A stretch of 64,000 nt of DNA from Nonlabens sp. Ci31 (GCF_012974865.1 NZ_CP043633.1:3159501-3223500); one strand, 5' to 3'; shown: positions 27,612 through 36,952, counted from the first letter of the stretch. The notes: generated by a model not told the origin, from the letters alone. Made by a program: numbers and translations.

Positions 27612-28658
27612 ATGAATTTTTACAAATCTTTACTAACCATATTCTGTTTTCTATTGAGTGTCAAAGCAATATCTCAAAACGAATTTCAAAGAAAAGAACT
27701 AAATGAAAAATATTCTTGGAATAACTCATCCCAAAATGAACGGAATAAATACTATTTCGGAATTGATTCTTTAAACCATTCAACTTCAGAATATCATTTT
27801 CGTTATGAGAAATCAAGTCAAATAATTGACTTATATAGTGATAACGGAATCGACTTTAAAGGCCAATTAATAAATATAATTCAAGAAAATAAAACAATAA
27901 AAACTGATTACGGAAAAGATTCTCGTGCTTTTAATTATCTATTTGAGAAAAAAGAAATTTCAATTTCAGAGGCGACAAAAGCAGGACAATTAATTTTGAC
28001 TGAAAAATCATATTCCATACCAACAGACAGTTTAATCAATAATTGGAGTTCTGGATGGTCTGATTGTGGTGCGATAACATTTGATTATAAAGTCAAAACA
28101 AATTTCCATCACAAATCGTATACCTGTGCAAAGAATCAAAAAGACAGTTTGGATTTTGTTGTTAAAATAAAAAAAACAACAGATACTTTACAAGAAATAC
28201 TTGGCTTAAAGAAAGCCTATGATAATTTCAAAAGTCGGCTTCCAAAAGGGAAATCATACACATTAGATGGTTGGATTAATATGTATATAATGACTGACAA
28301 ACAAGGCGAAGGTTGGAGAAATGGGAAACCAATTAGAGATTACAAAAAATCAATCAAAGATACAATAGACAACTATTTAGAATATAAACTCAATGAATTA
28401 ATTCCAAACTCGACAGAACTGAATTGTTACGATGACTATAGTTTAACTTTTTCAAAAAATGGTAAACTGAAAAATATGAAAGTTGATATGGGATTTTGGG
28501 AAAGACTTTCTGATAAAGACTATAAAAAATGTAAACGGATTTTAAAAAAGGCTTTTAGAGAGATAAAAATCGATTTCGTTGACCCAAAATATGAATTTAG
28601 CCGAGAATTAAGTTTCGGACAAAAAGGAATTTATATTTACGACAGAATGGTATATTGA
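27612..28658 (+). CDS. Exported protein of unknown function (cassette 19)
   Basis: 348 residues. Signal peptide about 1-21 (ending AISQ). The mature part is Lys/Asn/Ser-rich, ends in Tyr and shows no motif I recognise. A TonB-C-like ending is possible (region YLEYKLNELIPNSTELNCY ... GQKGIYIYDRMVY), but weak. Confidence 0.65.
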   Translation: MNFYKSLLTIFCFLLSVKAISQNEFQRKELNEKYSWNNSSQNERNKYYFGIDSLNHSTSEYHFRYEKSSQIIDLYSDNGIDFKGQLINIIQENKTIKTDYGKDSRAFNYLFEKKEISISEATKAGQLILTEKSYSIPTDSLINNWSSGWSDCGAITFDYKVKTNFHHKSYTCAKNQKDSLDFVVKIKKTTDTLQEILGLKKAYDNFKSRLPKGKSYTLDGWINMYIMTDKQGEGWRNGKPIRDYKKSIKDTIDNYLEYKLNELIPNSTELNCYDDYSLTFSKNGKLKNMKVDMGFWERLSDKDYKKCKRILKKAFREIKIDFVDPKYEFSRELSFGQKGIYIYDRMVY

Positions 28659-28670
28659 ATAAAAAACTGC

Positions 28671-28801
28671 GTAGAACACCGTGTATAATTAATGGCTAGT
28701 TCGAGCTTGCTTACGAAAATCCTATCGGATTTTATATTCGGTTTTTATTTGCTAAATTAGGTGCTTAAACACGCCACTAACCATACACAATTCCGTTGTA
28801 C
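28671..28801 (+). other. attC20 cassette recombination site
   Basis: Type I, 131 bp. Left core GTAGAAC exactly complements the unusual G^TTCTAC at the start of cassette 19, so the non-standard base is maintained on both sides. Right core G^TTGTAC. Arms GTGTATAATTAATGGC and GCCACTAACCATACAC. Confidence 0.86.
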
Positions 28802-28806
28802 ACCAT

Positions 28807-29313
28807 ATGAAAAAAGCATTCGTAACCATATTAACCTTAATCGGATTTTTAGCATTTGGACAAGAAAATAACCTTGACCGAATTAATAACGAAGTGAAAT
28901 CTATTGAATCGGATTCAACTCTTATAAAGACTGAATTTGATTGGGTGGAACTGACTGGAATTACTACAGATGGAGGCGGAATTTTAAAAGTTTGGCGGAA
29001 TGAAAAACAGATTTGTAAAATAGTTGAGGAAATCGGACTTTCTTATGGGAGAATAAGAACAACTATATATTTGAAAAATGGAATTCCAATCAAAATACTC
29101 GAAACAGAAGAAAACTTTGGACACACAAATGACGGACTGAATTATGAGGAATTAAACGAAGTATATCGAGAAATAATTTACGTTTTTGATTGGAAAAATG
29201 ACAATGCCAAAATAAAACGAACAGGAAAACGGAATATGAGCGAAGCAAGTTGCTCAATGTATGAATTGACTGAATCTGTAATGGAAAGAGCAAAAAAAGC
29301 AACAGCGGAATAA
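28807..29313 (+). CDS. Exported protein of unknown function, paralogue of cassette 13
   Basis: 168 residues with the same signal peptide and overall sequence as the protein at 17405-17908, diverged mainly in the C-terminal third. The attC following it (attC21) is of a different type from the one following cassette 13, so gene and site have separate histories after duplication. Confidence 0.75.
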   Translation: MKKAFVTILTLIGFLAFGQENNLDRINNEVKSIESDSTLIKTEFDWVELTGITTDGGGILKVWRNEKQICKIVEEIGLSYGRIRTTIYLKNGIPIKILETEENFGHTNDGLNYEELNEVYREIIYVFDWKNDNAKIKRTGKRNMSEASCSMYELTESVMERAKKATAE

Positions 29314-29324
29314 AAAAATACGGT

Positions 29325-29512
29325 GTACAACACGGTATATACTTAATGCTTTAGGTCTGTGCTAAACAGAGAGTTCAGGCTTATTTATAAAGTCCGCAAA
29401 ATTTTCAGTTTTGCGTTAAAATTGGAAAGATAAAATTAAAAATTTCGCTAAGTGCTAAATCGAAAATTATTGTATTTTTAACAAGCACTAAGCATATACC
29501 AACACGTTATGC
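29325..29512 (+). other. attC21 cassette recombination site
   Basis: 188 bp, not one of the repeated types. Left core GTACAAC, right core G^TTATGC. Arms GTATATACTTAATGCTT and AAGCACTAAGCATATAC with two T-to-C differences. Inner arms AAATTTTCAGTTTTGCG and CAAAATTGAAAG-like are weaker. Confidence 0.8.
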
Positions 29513-29545
29513 ACAAGCTGAAAAAAAATCCCGCTAACCAAAAAA

Positions 29546-29890
29546 ATGATTGATTTATTAAAAAAATATTCTATACTACTAATAATAGGAATAGTTCTTT
29601 CCCGAATTTTGGCTGGACTAATTCTTATTATTTTTCCAAATATATTGGCATCTGAATTTGCTGATGGCGGAACTTCGACTTTAAGTGCTGGTTATTTGAG
29701 TGATGGACTTGAACATTTATTTAATATTCTTGTTATAATCATTTTAGCAAAAGATATGAAAAAGGAAAAAATAAATTCACCACTCATTCTAATAATGACT
29801 TTTTTCTTTGCATTTATAGGTGTTATTTTCTTTCTATTAACAGTTGCGAGTAATAAAGTCATTAAACCTCAAATTGAACTGAATGAATAA
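29546..29890 (+). CDS. Small membrane protein, first of a pair (cassette 21)
   Basis: 114 residues, ATG start. Three to four hydrophobic segments (about 8-29, 55-71, 80-103). Overlaps the next gene by 8 nt, so translation is coupled. No family recognised. Confidence 0.65.
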   Translation: MIDLLKKYSILLIIGIVLSRILAGLILIIFPNILASEFADGGTSTLSAGYLSDGLEHLFNILVIIILAKDMKKEKINSPLILIMTFFFAFIGVIFFLLTVASNKVIKPQIELNE

Positions 29891-30206
29891 ACTTTTGAAA
29901 ATACTGAATAAATATATTGCATTATTGATAGTGAGTTCTCTATTTAGTATAGTTTGGCAATATGTGATAAGTGACATTTTTGCTTCAAATGATTTTGAAT
30001 TATTTAATTCGATAAAATCTATATCCAAATATGTTGACTATTTTATACGCATAATAATTACTGTGTTGTTAATATTTGATTTTAAGAAACATAAACTGAA
30101 TCATATAATTCTGACTTGTATTTCTGCATTAGTATATCCTTTATTGGGAATTGTAATACTATCGTTACTATTATTGGAAAAATGGAAAGAAAAAGCCAGT
30201 GCATAA
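29883..30206 (+). CDS. Small membrane protein, second of a pair (cassette 21)
   Basis: 107 residues with three membrane segments (about 11-30, 50-68, 78-97). It resembles its upstream partner in size and layout (N-terminal LLKKY/LLKILNKY, C-terminal short charged tail), so the pair may be an old duplication forming one complex. The TAA stop lies in the attC22 left core GCATAAC. Confidence 0.65.
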   Translation: MNKLLKILNKYIALLIVSSLFSIVWQYVISDIFASNDFELFNSIKSISKYVDYFIRIIITVLLIFDFKKHKLNHIILTCISALVYPLLGIVILSLLLLEKWKEKASA

Positions 30207-30397
30207 CAACGTATATAGCTCATAGCTAGGTATTTGCTTAATCGAAGTTAAGGCATATTTGCGAGTCCGCCAAATTTTTAAATTTGGCTTATTAGTAAAA
30301 AAAAGATAATAAGAAAAATTTAAAAATTCGGCTCGTGCTTCATCCGAAAATAATTGTTTAATTTGCACGCTACGAGCCATATACAGAGACGTTCTAC
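30201..30397 (+). other. attC22 cassette recombination site
   Basis: Type IV, 197 bp. Left core GCATAAC, right core G^TTCTAC. Arms GTATATAGCTCATAGC and GCTACGAGCCATATAC differ only by two T-to-C changes. Confidence 0.86.
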
Positions 30398-30402
30398 ACC
30401 AT

Positions 30403-31095
30403 TTGAAAAAAACATTCGTCATAGCAATATCATTTATTCTAATTTCATTCAATTCTTGCAAAAAAGAAAAGAGTGAACAGAATAACACTCTCGTGGAACA
30501 AACTGAAATTGAAACCGAAGAGAGATATTATTTTGATTGCAAAAAACAATTAATAAACGGAAATGAATATGAAGCTTGCATAAAACGTCCGGGAATATTT
30601 ACTGTGAAAAATTCAAACGGACAAGTGATTTATAGTCACGAAGACAATCCATTTGATTTTAAATTTACTGATTTTAATGGAGATGGATATTTTGATATTT
30701 TAATGAATTACGTTTCAAATTCACCAGGAACTCAAGAATTGATTTTGTTTAATATAAAAACTAATGAATTTGATGCTGTTGAATTTTTTAACAGCTATCC
30801 AAGTTCGAAAAGAATTAAGGAATCAAACCTCTATTATTCCTATCACGGAAGTGGATGTGCTGATAATGATTGGGGAAGCGAATTATATAGGTTAACGGGA
30901 ACAAGTATAACCTTGATTGGAAAAATAAAAGGGTTAGGTTGTTTAGAAAATGACACAAACGGAATTTACATTTACAAAGTAAATGGAACTGACGAAAAAT
31001 TATTAAATTACACGAAAAGAGAACAAGGATATTGGAAAGGAAAATATGAATTCATAGATAAATATTGGACTGAAAACACCAATAAATTCGAGTAA
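30403..31095 (+). CDS. Lipoprotein with an FG-GAP/EF-hand-like segment (cassette 22)
   Basis: 230 residues from TTG 30403, 6 nt after the core. Lipobox SFNSC, lipidated Cys19. Near residue 88 the stretch KFTDFNGDGYFDILMNY has the DxNxDGxxD calcium-binding pattern of FG-GAP/VCBS repeats. Function unknown; a surface or periplasmic calcium-stabilised domain is likely. Confidence 0.7.
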   Translation: MKKTFVIAISFILISFNSCKKEKSEQNNTLVEQTEIETEERYYFDCKKQLINGNEYEACIKRPGIFTVKNSNGQVIYSHEDNPFDFKFTDFNGDGYFDILMNYVSNSPGTQELILFNIKTNEFDAVEFFNSYPSSKRIKESNLYYSYHGSGCADNDWGSELYRLTGTSITLIGKIKGLGCLENDTNGIYIYKVNGTDEKLLNYTKREQGYWKGKYEFIDKYWTENTNKFE

Positions 31096-31103
31096 AAAAC
31101 GGT

Positions 31104-31299
31104 GTAGAACAACGTATATAGCTCATAGCTAAATAGTTGATTAATCGAAGTTAAGGTATATTTGCCAGACCGCCAAATTTTTAAATTTGGCTTATTGATA
31201 AAAAAAGGTAATAAGAAAAATTTAAAAATTCGGCTCGTGTTCAATCCGAAACTAATTGTTTAATTTGCACGCTACGAGCCATATACAGAGACGTTATGC
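31104..31299 (+). other. attC23 cassette recombination site
   Basis: Type IV, 196 bp. Left core GTAGAAC complements G^TTCTAC of cassette 22. Right core G^TTATGC. Arms GTATATAGCTCATAGC and GCTACGAGCCATATAC. Confidence 0.86.
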
Positions 31300-31317
31300 A
31301 CAATTAGAAAACCGACA

Positions 31318-32259
31318 ATGAGAATATTATTTACAACCATTTTACTTCTATTAATTCTCACTTCTTGTCAATCGCAAGAAAGTCAAGTTGATAATACAAA
31401 ACCATTATACGGAGAAGTTAAAAAAAACAAAGAACATAAAGAAATAGACAAAGATTTTATTCAAGATTGCTTAAATCAGTTTGGCTCAATTGACAGTTCA
31501 GTTAATGTTCAAATCGACAATGCTTGGAGATACTTTTATAATAATGATTTGGAAACAGCAATGAAAAGATTTAACCAAGCTTGGCTATTAAATCCTGAAT
31601 TTCCAGACTCATATTTTGGATTTGCTTCACTCTTAGAAATGCAAGACAAGACAAAAGAAGCAAACCGATTTTACAAAATAGGATTAGAAAAGGATGTGAA
31701 AAATGAAAGAGCCGAAATATGCTATCAACGAATTGCCGATTGTAAAGAACAACTTAATGATATTAAAGGAACAATTAAAGCCTACGATAAAATAACAAAA
31801 ATAAATCCGAGAAATTCTTTTGCTTATAAGAAAATAGGCTATTTCCAAATGCAATCAAAAAAAGCAGAGGAAGCTATACTTGCATATGACAAAGCAATTG
31901 AACTTGACTCAAAAGACGCTATGACTTTCAACAATAGAGCCTACTTGAATCAAACTTTAGGAAATTATCAATTAGCAATTGATGACTATTCAAAAGCAAT
32001 AGAATTGAATCCCAATTATATTAGTTCTTTAGTAAATAGAGGAATTACAGAAATGGAATTAAATGAATTTGAAAAAGCGCAATTGGACTTTGAGAAATGT
32101 GTTGTTCTTGACCCAAAATCAGGAGAGTTATGGAGATTTTTAGGACTTGCGAAATTGAACTTAAATAAGTTTCCGGAAGCCTGTAGAGACTTTAGAAAAG
32201 CATTAGAATTAGGTGATAAAAACGTAGTTCAATTGATAAAAGAAAACTGTGAAAAATAA
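31318..32259 (+). CDS. TPR-repeat lipoprotein (cassette 23)
   Basis: 313 residues. Lipobox LTSC, lipidated Cys17. At least six tetratricopeptide repeats run from about 60 to the end (for example AILAYDKAIELDSKDAMTFN, then AIDDYSKAIELNPNYISSL). TPR proteins are scaffolds for protein complexes; this one would sit on the periplasmic side. The partner is unknown. Confidence 0.83.
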   Translation: MRILFTTILLLLILTSCQSQESQVDNTKPLYGEVKKNKEHKEIDKDFIQDCLNQFGSIDSSVNVQIDNAWRYFYNNDLETAMKRFNQAWLLNPEFPDSYFGFASLLEMQDKTKEANRFYKIGLEKDVKNERAEICYQRIADCKEQLNDIKGTIKAYDKITKINPRNSFAYKKIGYFQMQSKKAEEAILAYDKAIELDSKDAMTFNNRAYLNQTLGNYQLAIDDYSKAIELNPNYISSLVNRGITEMELNEFEKAQLDFEKCVVLDPKSGELWRFLGLAKLNLNKFPEACRDFRKALELGDKNVVQLIKENCEK

Positions 32260-32267
32260 ATAAAAGT

Positions 32268-32398
32268 GCATAACAAAGTATAAAAATAATAGCCGAAACA
32301 ATAGTAAATATGAGCATTGTAGCTCGCATAAACATTAGTAGTGAATTGAAAAATTCTACTTCCGAAATCGGCTACTATTCTTATACCAACCGTTGTGC
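32268..32398 (+). other. attC24 cassette recombination site
   Basis: 131 bp, not one of the repeated types. Left core GCATAAC, right core G^TTGTGC. Arms GTATAAAAATAATAGCCG and CGGCTACTATTCTTATAC. Its arms resemble type III but the centre is short. Confidence 0.83.
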
Positions 32399-32505
32399 TC
32401 AAGCTAAAAAAAATCGTTAAACATCAAAGTTCGGTTTTTGAAAATAACATATAGATTTACGAAATGATTAAATTATAACTTATAAAAACTAATTTTTTGC
32501 TGAAT

Positions 32506-32928
32506 ATGGAAAATTCCAAATCAAAAATAATCAAGAAGATTGCTGAGGAAATTGATTGCGGATTTGACTGTTATTATAATCCAAAAAATGAAGAGATAAT
32601 CACAATTCCAAATCTTGGACAAGTAAATGACGAGGAAGAATTTCAAGATGCTTTTAGTGCGGAATTAAAAAAAGTAAAGCAAAATAAAGCGGAATTTATA
32701 AAATTTGGGGTTTTAGAAAGTTATCAATCGTTTAAAATAATGGAGCTTTTTACTCACCAAATTGATAATGTAGAGTTGCAATCGGAATTAGAAATTATTT
32801 TACAAAAAAGAAAGCCTTTTCAAAATTTTAAGCACGTAATAGACAATTCAGATTATAGAAAAAAATGGTTTGATTTTAAAAAAGCTGAACTCGAAATAAT
32901 AGTAGAAACGGAATTAGAGCGCAGATAG
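32506..32928 (+). CDS. UPF0158-like protein (cassette 24)
   Basis: 140 residues from ATG 32506 (an upstream TTG at 32497 adds three residues). Soluble. The C-terminal half (LQKRKPFQNFKHVIDNS then RKKWFDFKKAEL) has the pattern of UPF0158 proteins, small bacterial proteins of unknown role. About 105 nt of AT-rich leader precede the start without a recognised signal. Confidence 0.6.
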   Translation: MENSKSKIIKKIAEEIDCGFDCYYNPKNEEIITIPNLGQVNDEEEFQDAFSAELKKVKQNKAEFIKFGVLESYQSFKIMELFTHQIDNVELQSELEIILQKRKPFQNFKHVIDNSDYRKKWFDFKKAELEIIVETELERR

Positions 32929-32933
32929 CCAGA

Positions 32934-33133
32934 GCACAACAAAGTATATAATCAATGCGGGAGTAGTTGCTTAATTAAAAGTAAAGGTATATTTGGAAGT
33001 CGCCGAATTTTTACAAATCCGACTTTTAATACAAAGAAAGAATAAAAAGCGGAATTTGTAAAAATCAGCTTGTGCTCTTCCGAATGGCTTTTGCCATTCT
33101 TCATCCGCACTGCTCATATACAAAGCGTTGTGC
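32934..33133 (+). other. attC25 cassette recombination site
   Basis: 200 bp, not one of the repeated types. Left core GCACAAC; cassette 24 ends match over 14 nt (GTTGTGCTCAAGCT and AGCCAGAGCACAAC). Right core G^TTGTGC. Outer arms GTATATAATCAATGCGG and CCGCACTGCTCATATAC pair less perfectly. Confidence 0.8.
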
Positions 33134-33138
33134 AACAT

Positions 33139-33744
33139 ATGAAAAAACATCCTACGAAATTTATAATCTGCTGTTTAATGGTGTTTGTGCATATGCAGAT
33201 AAGCGCACAAGTGAATGATATGGAAACTAAAATAAATGAAATATTTTTTGGACTTAATCTAAATCAAAGTCCTGAAAATATAACCAAAGAATCTAAATTC
33301 GAATTCAAATATTCAATAACCCAAAGTATTGGCGGAAATCATCACACCTACTCAACAGAAATATATGAATTACCGATTTTAAATACCAAAATCAAAAAAT
33401 CAGACTTCCGTATAAGTTACGATGAAATGGAATTAGAATATGGAACTTTCGAAACTATACTTGTTTTGAGATTTGAAAATGAATATGACCAAATAGACGA
33501 ATACGAGAAGTTGGTAGCGGATTATGAAAAATACAGTTCGAAAACTTTGATTGAAACAACTCAAAATGAAGATTACGAAACTAAATCCCAAGTTGTAGTT
33601 TATCAAATTAACAAGGAAATTGAAATACCGAAAATCAGTTTTTACTTTGACCAATCAAATGACGGAGAATATCCTTTAGTTATTTCGTTTTCTACCAGCT
33701 GGAAAATGAAGAAAATACAGGAATTACACAAGAAAAAACAATAG
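33139..33744 (+). CDS. Exported protein of unknown function (cassette 25)
   Basis: 201 residues from ATG 33139, 5 nt after the core; the longer frame from 33070 is attC sequence. Signal peptide about 1-24 (ending QISAQ). The mature part is acidic with many Tyr and Glu. No family recognised. Confidence 0.65.
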   Translation: MKKHPTKFIICCLMVFVHMQISAQVNDMETKINEIFFGLNLNQSPENITKESKFEFKYSITQSIGGNHHTYSTEIYELPILNTKIKKSDFRISYDEMELEYGTFETILVLRFENEYDQIDEYEKLVADYEKYSSKTLIETTQNEDYETKSQVVVYQINKEIEIPKISFYFDQSNDGEYPLVISFSTSWKMKKIQELHKKKQ

Positions 33745-33756
33745 CAAAAATACGTT

Positions 33757-33972
33757 GCACAACAACGTATATAGCTCATAGCTAGGTAGTTGTTTAATCG
33801 AAGTTAAGGTATATTTGCGAGTCCGCCAAATTTTTAAATTTGGCTTATTAATAAAAAAAGACCTACCTGCCGGCAGGCAGGTAATAAGAAAAATTTAAAA
33901 ATTCGGCTCGTGCTTCATCCGAAAGTAATTGTTTAATTTGCACGCTACGAGCCATATACAGAGACGTTGTAC
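33757..33972 (+). other. attC26 with an inserted palindrome
   Basis: Type IV, enlarged to 216 bp by a 20-bp palindrome at 33862-33881, placed at the same A^TA position as in attC10. Left core GCACAAC, right core G^TTGTAC. Arms GTATATAGCTCATAGC and GCTACGAGCCATATAC. Confidence 0.85.
33862..33881. repeat. GC-rich mobile palindrome in the attC26 loop
   Basis: CCTACCTGCCGGCAGGCAGG, inserted between GA and TAATAAG of the attC centre. One mismatch in the palindrome (A at position 4). Confidence 0.75.
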
Positions 33973-34178
33973 ACAATATAAAAAACAACATTCTGCTAAT
34001 TAAAAAGTAGTAAGAAAAGACCATTTTAAGAAACATTGTGCTATAAAAGTTTTCAGAATATTTTGGGAAGGCGTCCCGTAAGAGTATAAAATTTTCCAGC
34101 CACATCTGCCCTTCTTAAAATTTTATACACTTACTAATTTAGTCCTTCGATTGAACATTTTTTGGATTACGCAAAAAA
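33973..34178. other. Noncoding left end of cassette 26 with an inverted repeat
   Basis: No gene. A 12-bp inverted repeat, GTATAAAATTTT at 34084-34095 and AAAATTTTATAC at 34117-34128, may terminate the reverse-strand operon that ends at 34179. Nothing else is recognisable. Confidence 0.45.
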
Positions 34179-34766
34179 CTAAATCACTTCCTTAAATTTA
34201 ATAATGTTCTCTGATTTCTGTTTTAAGAATAGTTTACGAGCAGCTTCTGTGTAAAAATGATGATTGTCTAAAAATTTCAAATTTAAATTGAGCCATTCTT
34301 CGTCGGTAAAAGTCATATCTAAAAAATTTGACCATTCTTCACGCAAAAGTTTGTTTTGAGTTAAAAATGTTTTCTTTCCTAAATGACCCAAATCTGCATC
34401 GCAAATAATTTCTTCCAGAAGTGTTGTTGGCTCTCTGTTAATTTCAGTCGCTAAAATTATGTTCTCAATAATTCGGATTTTTGCTTCGAGATAGTTTTCT
34501 TTTTCTAAAAAACTTCGAGCAATGGAACAACTCAACATTTCGTGTTGTTTACTTGTTTCCATATTTCCAACGTCGTGAAAATAAGCAGAAATTAAAACGA
34601 TTTCAGTTTCTTCATCGCTAATTTTGGATTTAATCGCAATCATTTCAGCATTATGAACAACGTTTAAAGTATGCTGATAATTATGGAATTGTAATGATTT
34701 GCACCTGCTTTTATTCAGCAAATCTCGGCAATGTTTTCTAACGTTATTTATCAATTCAGTATTCAT
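34179..34766 (-). CDS. HD-domain phosphohydrolase (cassette 26)
   Basis: 195 residues. HD-superfamily metal ligands: H32 (NYQHTLNV), H64-D65 (SAYFHDVGN) and D near 117 (ICDADLGHLG). Predicted metal-dependent phosphohydrolase acting on nucleotides or signalling molecules. Last gene of the six-gene reverse cluster, 13 nt after the outer-membrane protein gene, so cotranscribed with it. Confidence 0.82.
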   Translation of the reverse strand: MNTELINNVRKHCRDLLNKSRCKSLQFHNYQHTLNVVHNAEMIAIKSKISDEETEIVLISAYFHDVGNMETSKQHEMLSCSIARSFLEKENYLEAKIRIIENIILATEINREPTTLLEEIICDADLGHLGKKTFLTQNKLLREEWSNFLDMTFTDEEWLNLNLKFLDNHHFYTEAARKLFLKQKSENIIKFKEVI

Positions 34767-34779
34767 TAAAACCTATTTT

Positions 34780-36174
34780 TTAAAACGATTGACCAATTCC
34801 TATATAAAATAATTTATCTTCTTTAGAAACTCCATAATCAAAAGATATAATTGTTGACTGATTCCAAGCAATTCTTGCACCTAACCCATAGGAAAATCTA
34901 ATTTTATCAAAACTTAAATCTTGCCATTTATTTCTTACAGTTCCTGCATCAAAAAATGGTGCTACTCCAAAAGCAAAGTTTTGTTTCAAAAATTTAGTTT
35001 CTGCAATTCTATATCTCAATTCAACATTAGTAAACCAAAGTGAACGTGCTAAAAATCTATTAGCTCTGTAACCTCGCAAAGATTGTTTACCACCAAGAGC
35101 GTTAACACTACCTTCTGGACTCCATTGGTCTTGAAATTCAAAAAATGGTGCGTTATCGCCAAAAATATGACCGATTCCAACACGACCTGCAAGAACGGTT
35201 CTTTTACCGAATGGTAACTTTTTATAAGCTCTTCCTTGAACAAAAAGTTTATTGAATTCAAACTCTGAACCTATATATTTACTTGAATATTCATTAGCAA
35301 TTTCAAAATAATATCCTTTTGTTGGGTCTGGTTCAAAATCTCTTGTATCGTAAATTAAAGCAGTTTGAAAAATAGAAACCCAACCACCCTCTAATCCAGA
35401 AATTTTACCTTGGTCAAAATCTCTTTGCAACAATGAAAATCCATTTGGAGCCATAGTTTCCTCTCCTGTAATTGGGTTTACAGCTTCAGCTTCCTCTCCT
35501 TCAAAAGTTTTATATTGTAAGTTTTGTATTTCATAACCACCCATTATGCGCCATCTTCCATCACCGATGGCATAATCAGCTTTTAAGTTGAGCATATATT
35601 CGGTTTCTCTAAATCTATTGGATAATGCATCTGTTACAAAAGCTGCCTCTCCTGTACCTCCTGGACGTAACGTTTTTCTTGCACTATCATATTCATCATA
35701 CGTAGCAAATGTCGTAGTTGGGTCTGACAGTAAGCTCAAATCATCGAGAGTTGCTTCAGTAAGTCCAAAATATAAATTGGCTGGATTTTGCTGAATCTTT
35801 ACATCAATTTTAAAACGCCATCGTGTTCCTTTGTAATAAGGAACGTCCAAAGACAAAACCAACTCTCTCGCATTTGAAGTATAATAAGCGGCATTTGCTT
35901 TTAGTTTCGCCAAATATGGTGTGTAAGCAAATAAAGGGTTTGTTCTTTCTCCATTCCAATACACATTACTTCTAACACCAAAACCAAAACCTGTAACTGG
36001 GTCTGACGAAAAATCTGGAATTCCAGTTATAAATGTTCCTTCTCTTTTCTTTGCGAGGTCTTCATCAGACATTTTTCTCGATTTGATGAAAGAAAGTGAA
36101 TCTTGTACTTGCGCAAATATTGATTGAACTGATACTATGAATGCTAAACTTAAAATTATTTTTATTTTATTCAT
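34780..36174 (-). CDS. BamA/TamA-like outer-membrane barrel protein (cassette 26)
   Basis: 464 residues with a signal peptide (about 1-21, ending IFAQ) and a C-terminal Phe (FYIGIGQSF) as expected of outer-membrane barrels. The RGYRANRF motif in the last third is the conserved RGY-type element of the Omp85 surface-antigen barrel. No POTRA domains are present, so this is a short Omp85 relative, perhaps a lipid or protein exporter. Confidence 0.78.
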   Translation of the reverse strand: MNKIKIILSLAFIVSVQSIFAQVQDSLSFIKSRKMSDEDLAKKREGTFITGIPDFSSDPVTGFGFGVRSNVYWNGERTNPLFAYTPYLAKLKANAAYYTSNARELVLSLDVPYYKGTRWRFKIDVKIQQNPANLYFGLTEATLDDLSLLSDPTTTFATYDEYDSARKTLRPGGTGEAAFVTDALSNRFRETEYMLNLKADYAIGDGRWRIMGGYEIQNLQYKTFEGEEAEAVNPITGEETMAPNGFSLLQRDFDQGKISGLEGGWVSIFQTALIYDTRDFEPDPTKGYYFEIANEYSSKYIGSEFEFNKLFVQGRAYKKLPFGKRTVLAGRVGIGHIFGDNAPFFEFQDQWSPEGSVNALGGKQSLRGYRANRFLARSLWFTNVELRYRIAETKFLKQNFAFGVAPFFDAGTVRNKWQDLSFDKIRFSYGLGARIAWNQSTIISFDYGVSKEDKLFYIGIGQSF

Positions 36175-36195
36175 TTACTATTTTTTTTGTAATAT

Positions 36196-36951
36196 TTAAA
36201 CTAATTCCTTTTTATGACTGTAATAAACTAAAAACCCCAAAAAAGTAACGCTAACCAACGTTGCGGGAATTGTTCCTAAATCTAAACCGCCTTCGGCGTT
36301 TGTTTTTGTGAGCAAGTCGCCAAAGGTTGCACCAAATGGACGTGTGAATATAAACGCAACCCAAAATAGAATTACGTGATTGATTTTGGTAGCGTAATGT
36401 AAAAACACAACTATTAAAATTACACCAGCAGTTACCATTGCACCTTGCAAATAACTCAATCCAACATTATCACTTAAAAAATCTCCAAAAGCTGTTCCCA
36501 AACTATTTGAAAATAGAATAGCAACCCAATAAAAAAGCTCTACTTTTTTATCAAAAATTGGGTAAACCTCAATTTCACCAATCTTGTTATTCCAAATCCA
36601 AAGCGTATTCAAAAGCAGCGTTATTAAAATTAGTGAACCTGCGAGATAACCTAAATGAAGTGTTCTGTCCATAAAATCTGATATTTCGGTACCAACAGTT
36701 GTTGTACCAACAATTACTAACCAAAATAGAATGGAACTATAATTTTTCGCTTTAAGCTGTATTGCTAAAACCATAAGAAAAAATATTCCAGTTATTGCAA
36801 GTCCAATAGCATAACCAAGATTAAGCGTGTGTGCTAAAAGGTCGCCTAATGTTTCGCCTAAAGTCGTAGCAATAATTTTCATTATCCAAAAAAGCAAAGT
36901 GATTTTTGCAACTTTGTTTAACTTTTCCGTTTCAATAGTTATAGCTTTCAT
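36196..36951 (-). CDS. COG4705-like repeat membrane protein (cassette 26)
   Basis: 251 residues, about eight transmembrane segments arranged in internal repeats. Each repeat carries a variant of TLGETLGDLL / SLGTAFGDFL / PFGATFGDLL followed by L-x-L-GY. This matches uncharacterised membrane proteins of the COG4705 type. Its stop and the ICMT gene's end are close, consistent with one operon. Confidence 0.75.
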   Translation of the reverse strand: MKAITIETEKLNKVAKITLLFWIMKIIATTLGETLGDLLAHTLNLGYAIGLAITGIFFLMVLAIQLKAKNYSSILFWLVIVGTTTVGTEISDFMDRTLHLGYLAGSLILITLLLNTLWIWNNKIGEIEVYPIFDKKVELFYWVAILFSNSLGTAFGDFLSDNVGLSYLQGAMVTAGVILIVVFLHYATKINHVILFWVAFIFTRPFGATFGDLLTKTNAEGGLDLGTIPATLVSVTFLGFLVYYSHKKELV

Positions 36952-36952
36952 C

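Noticed and set aside
33070..33138. N-terminal extension of the cassette 25 protein
   Set aside because: It is attC25 sequence and would mask the signal peptide that begins at 33139.
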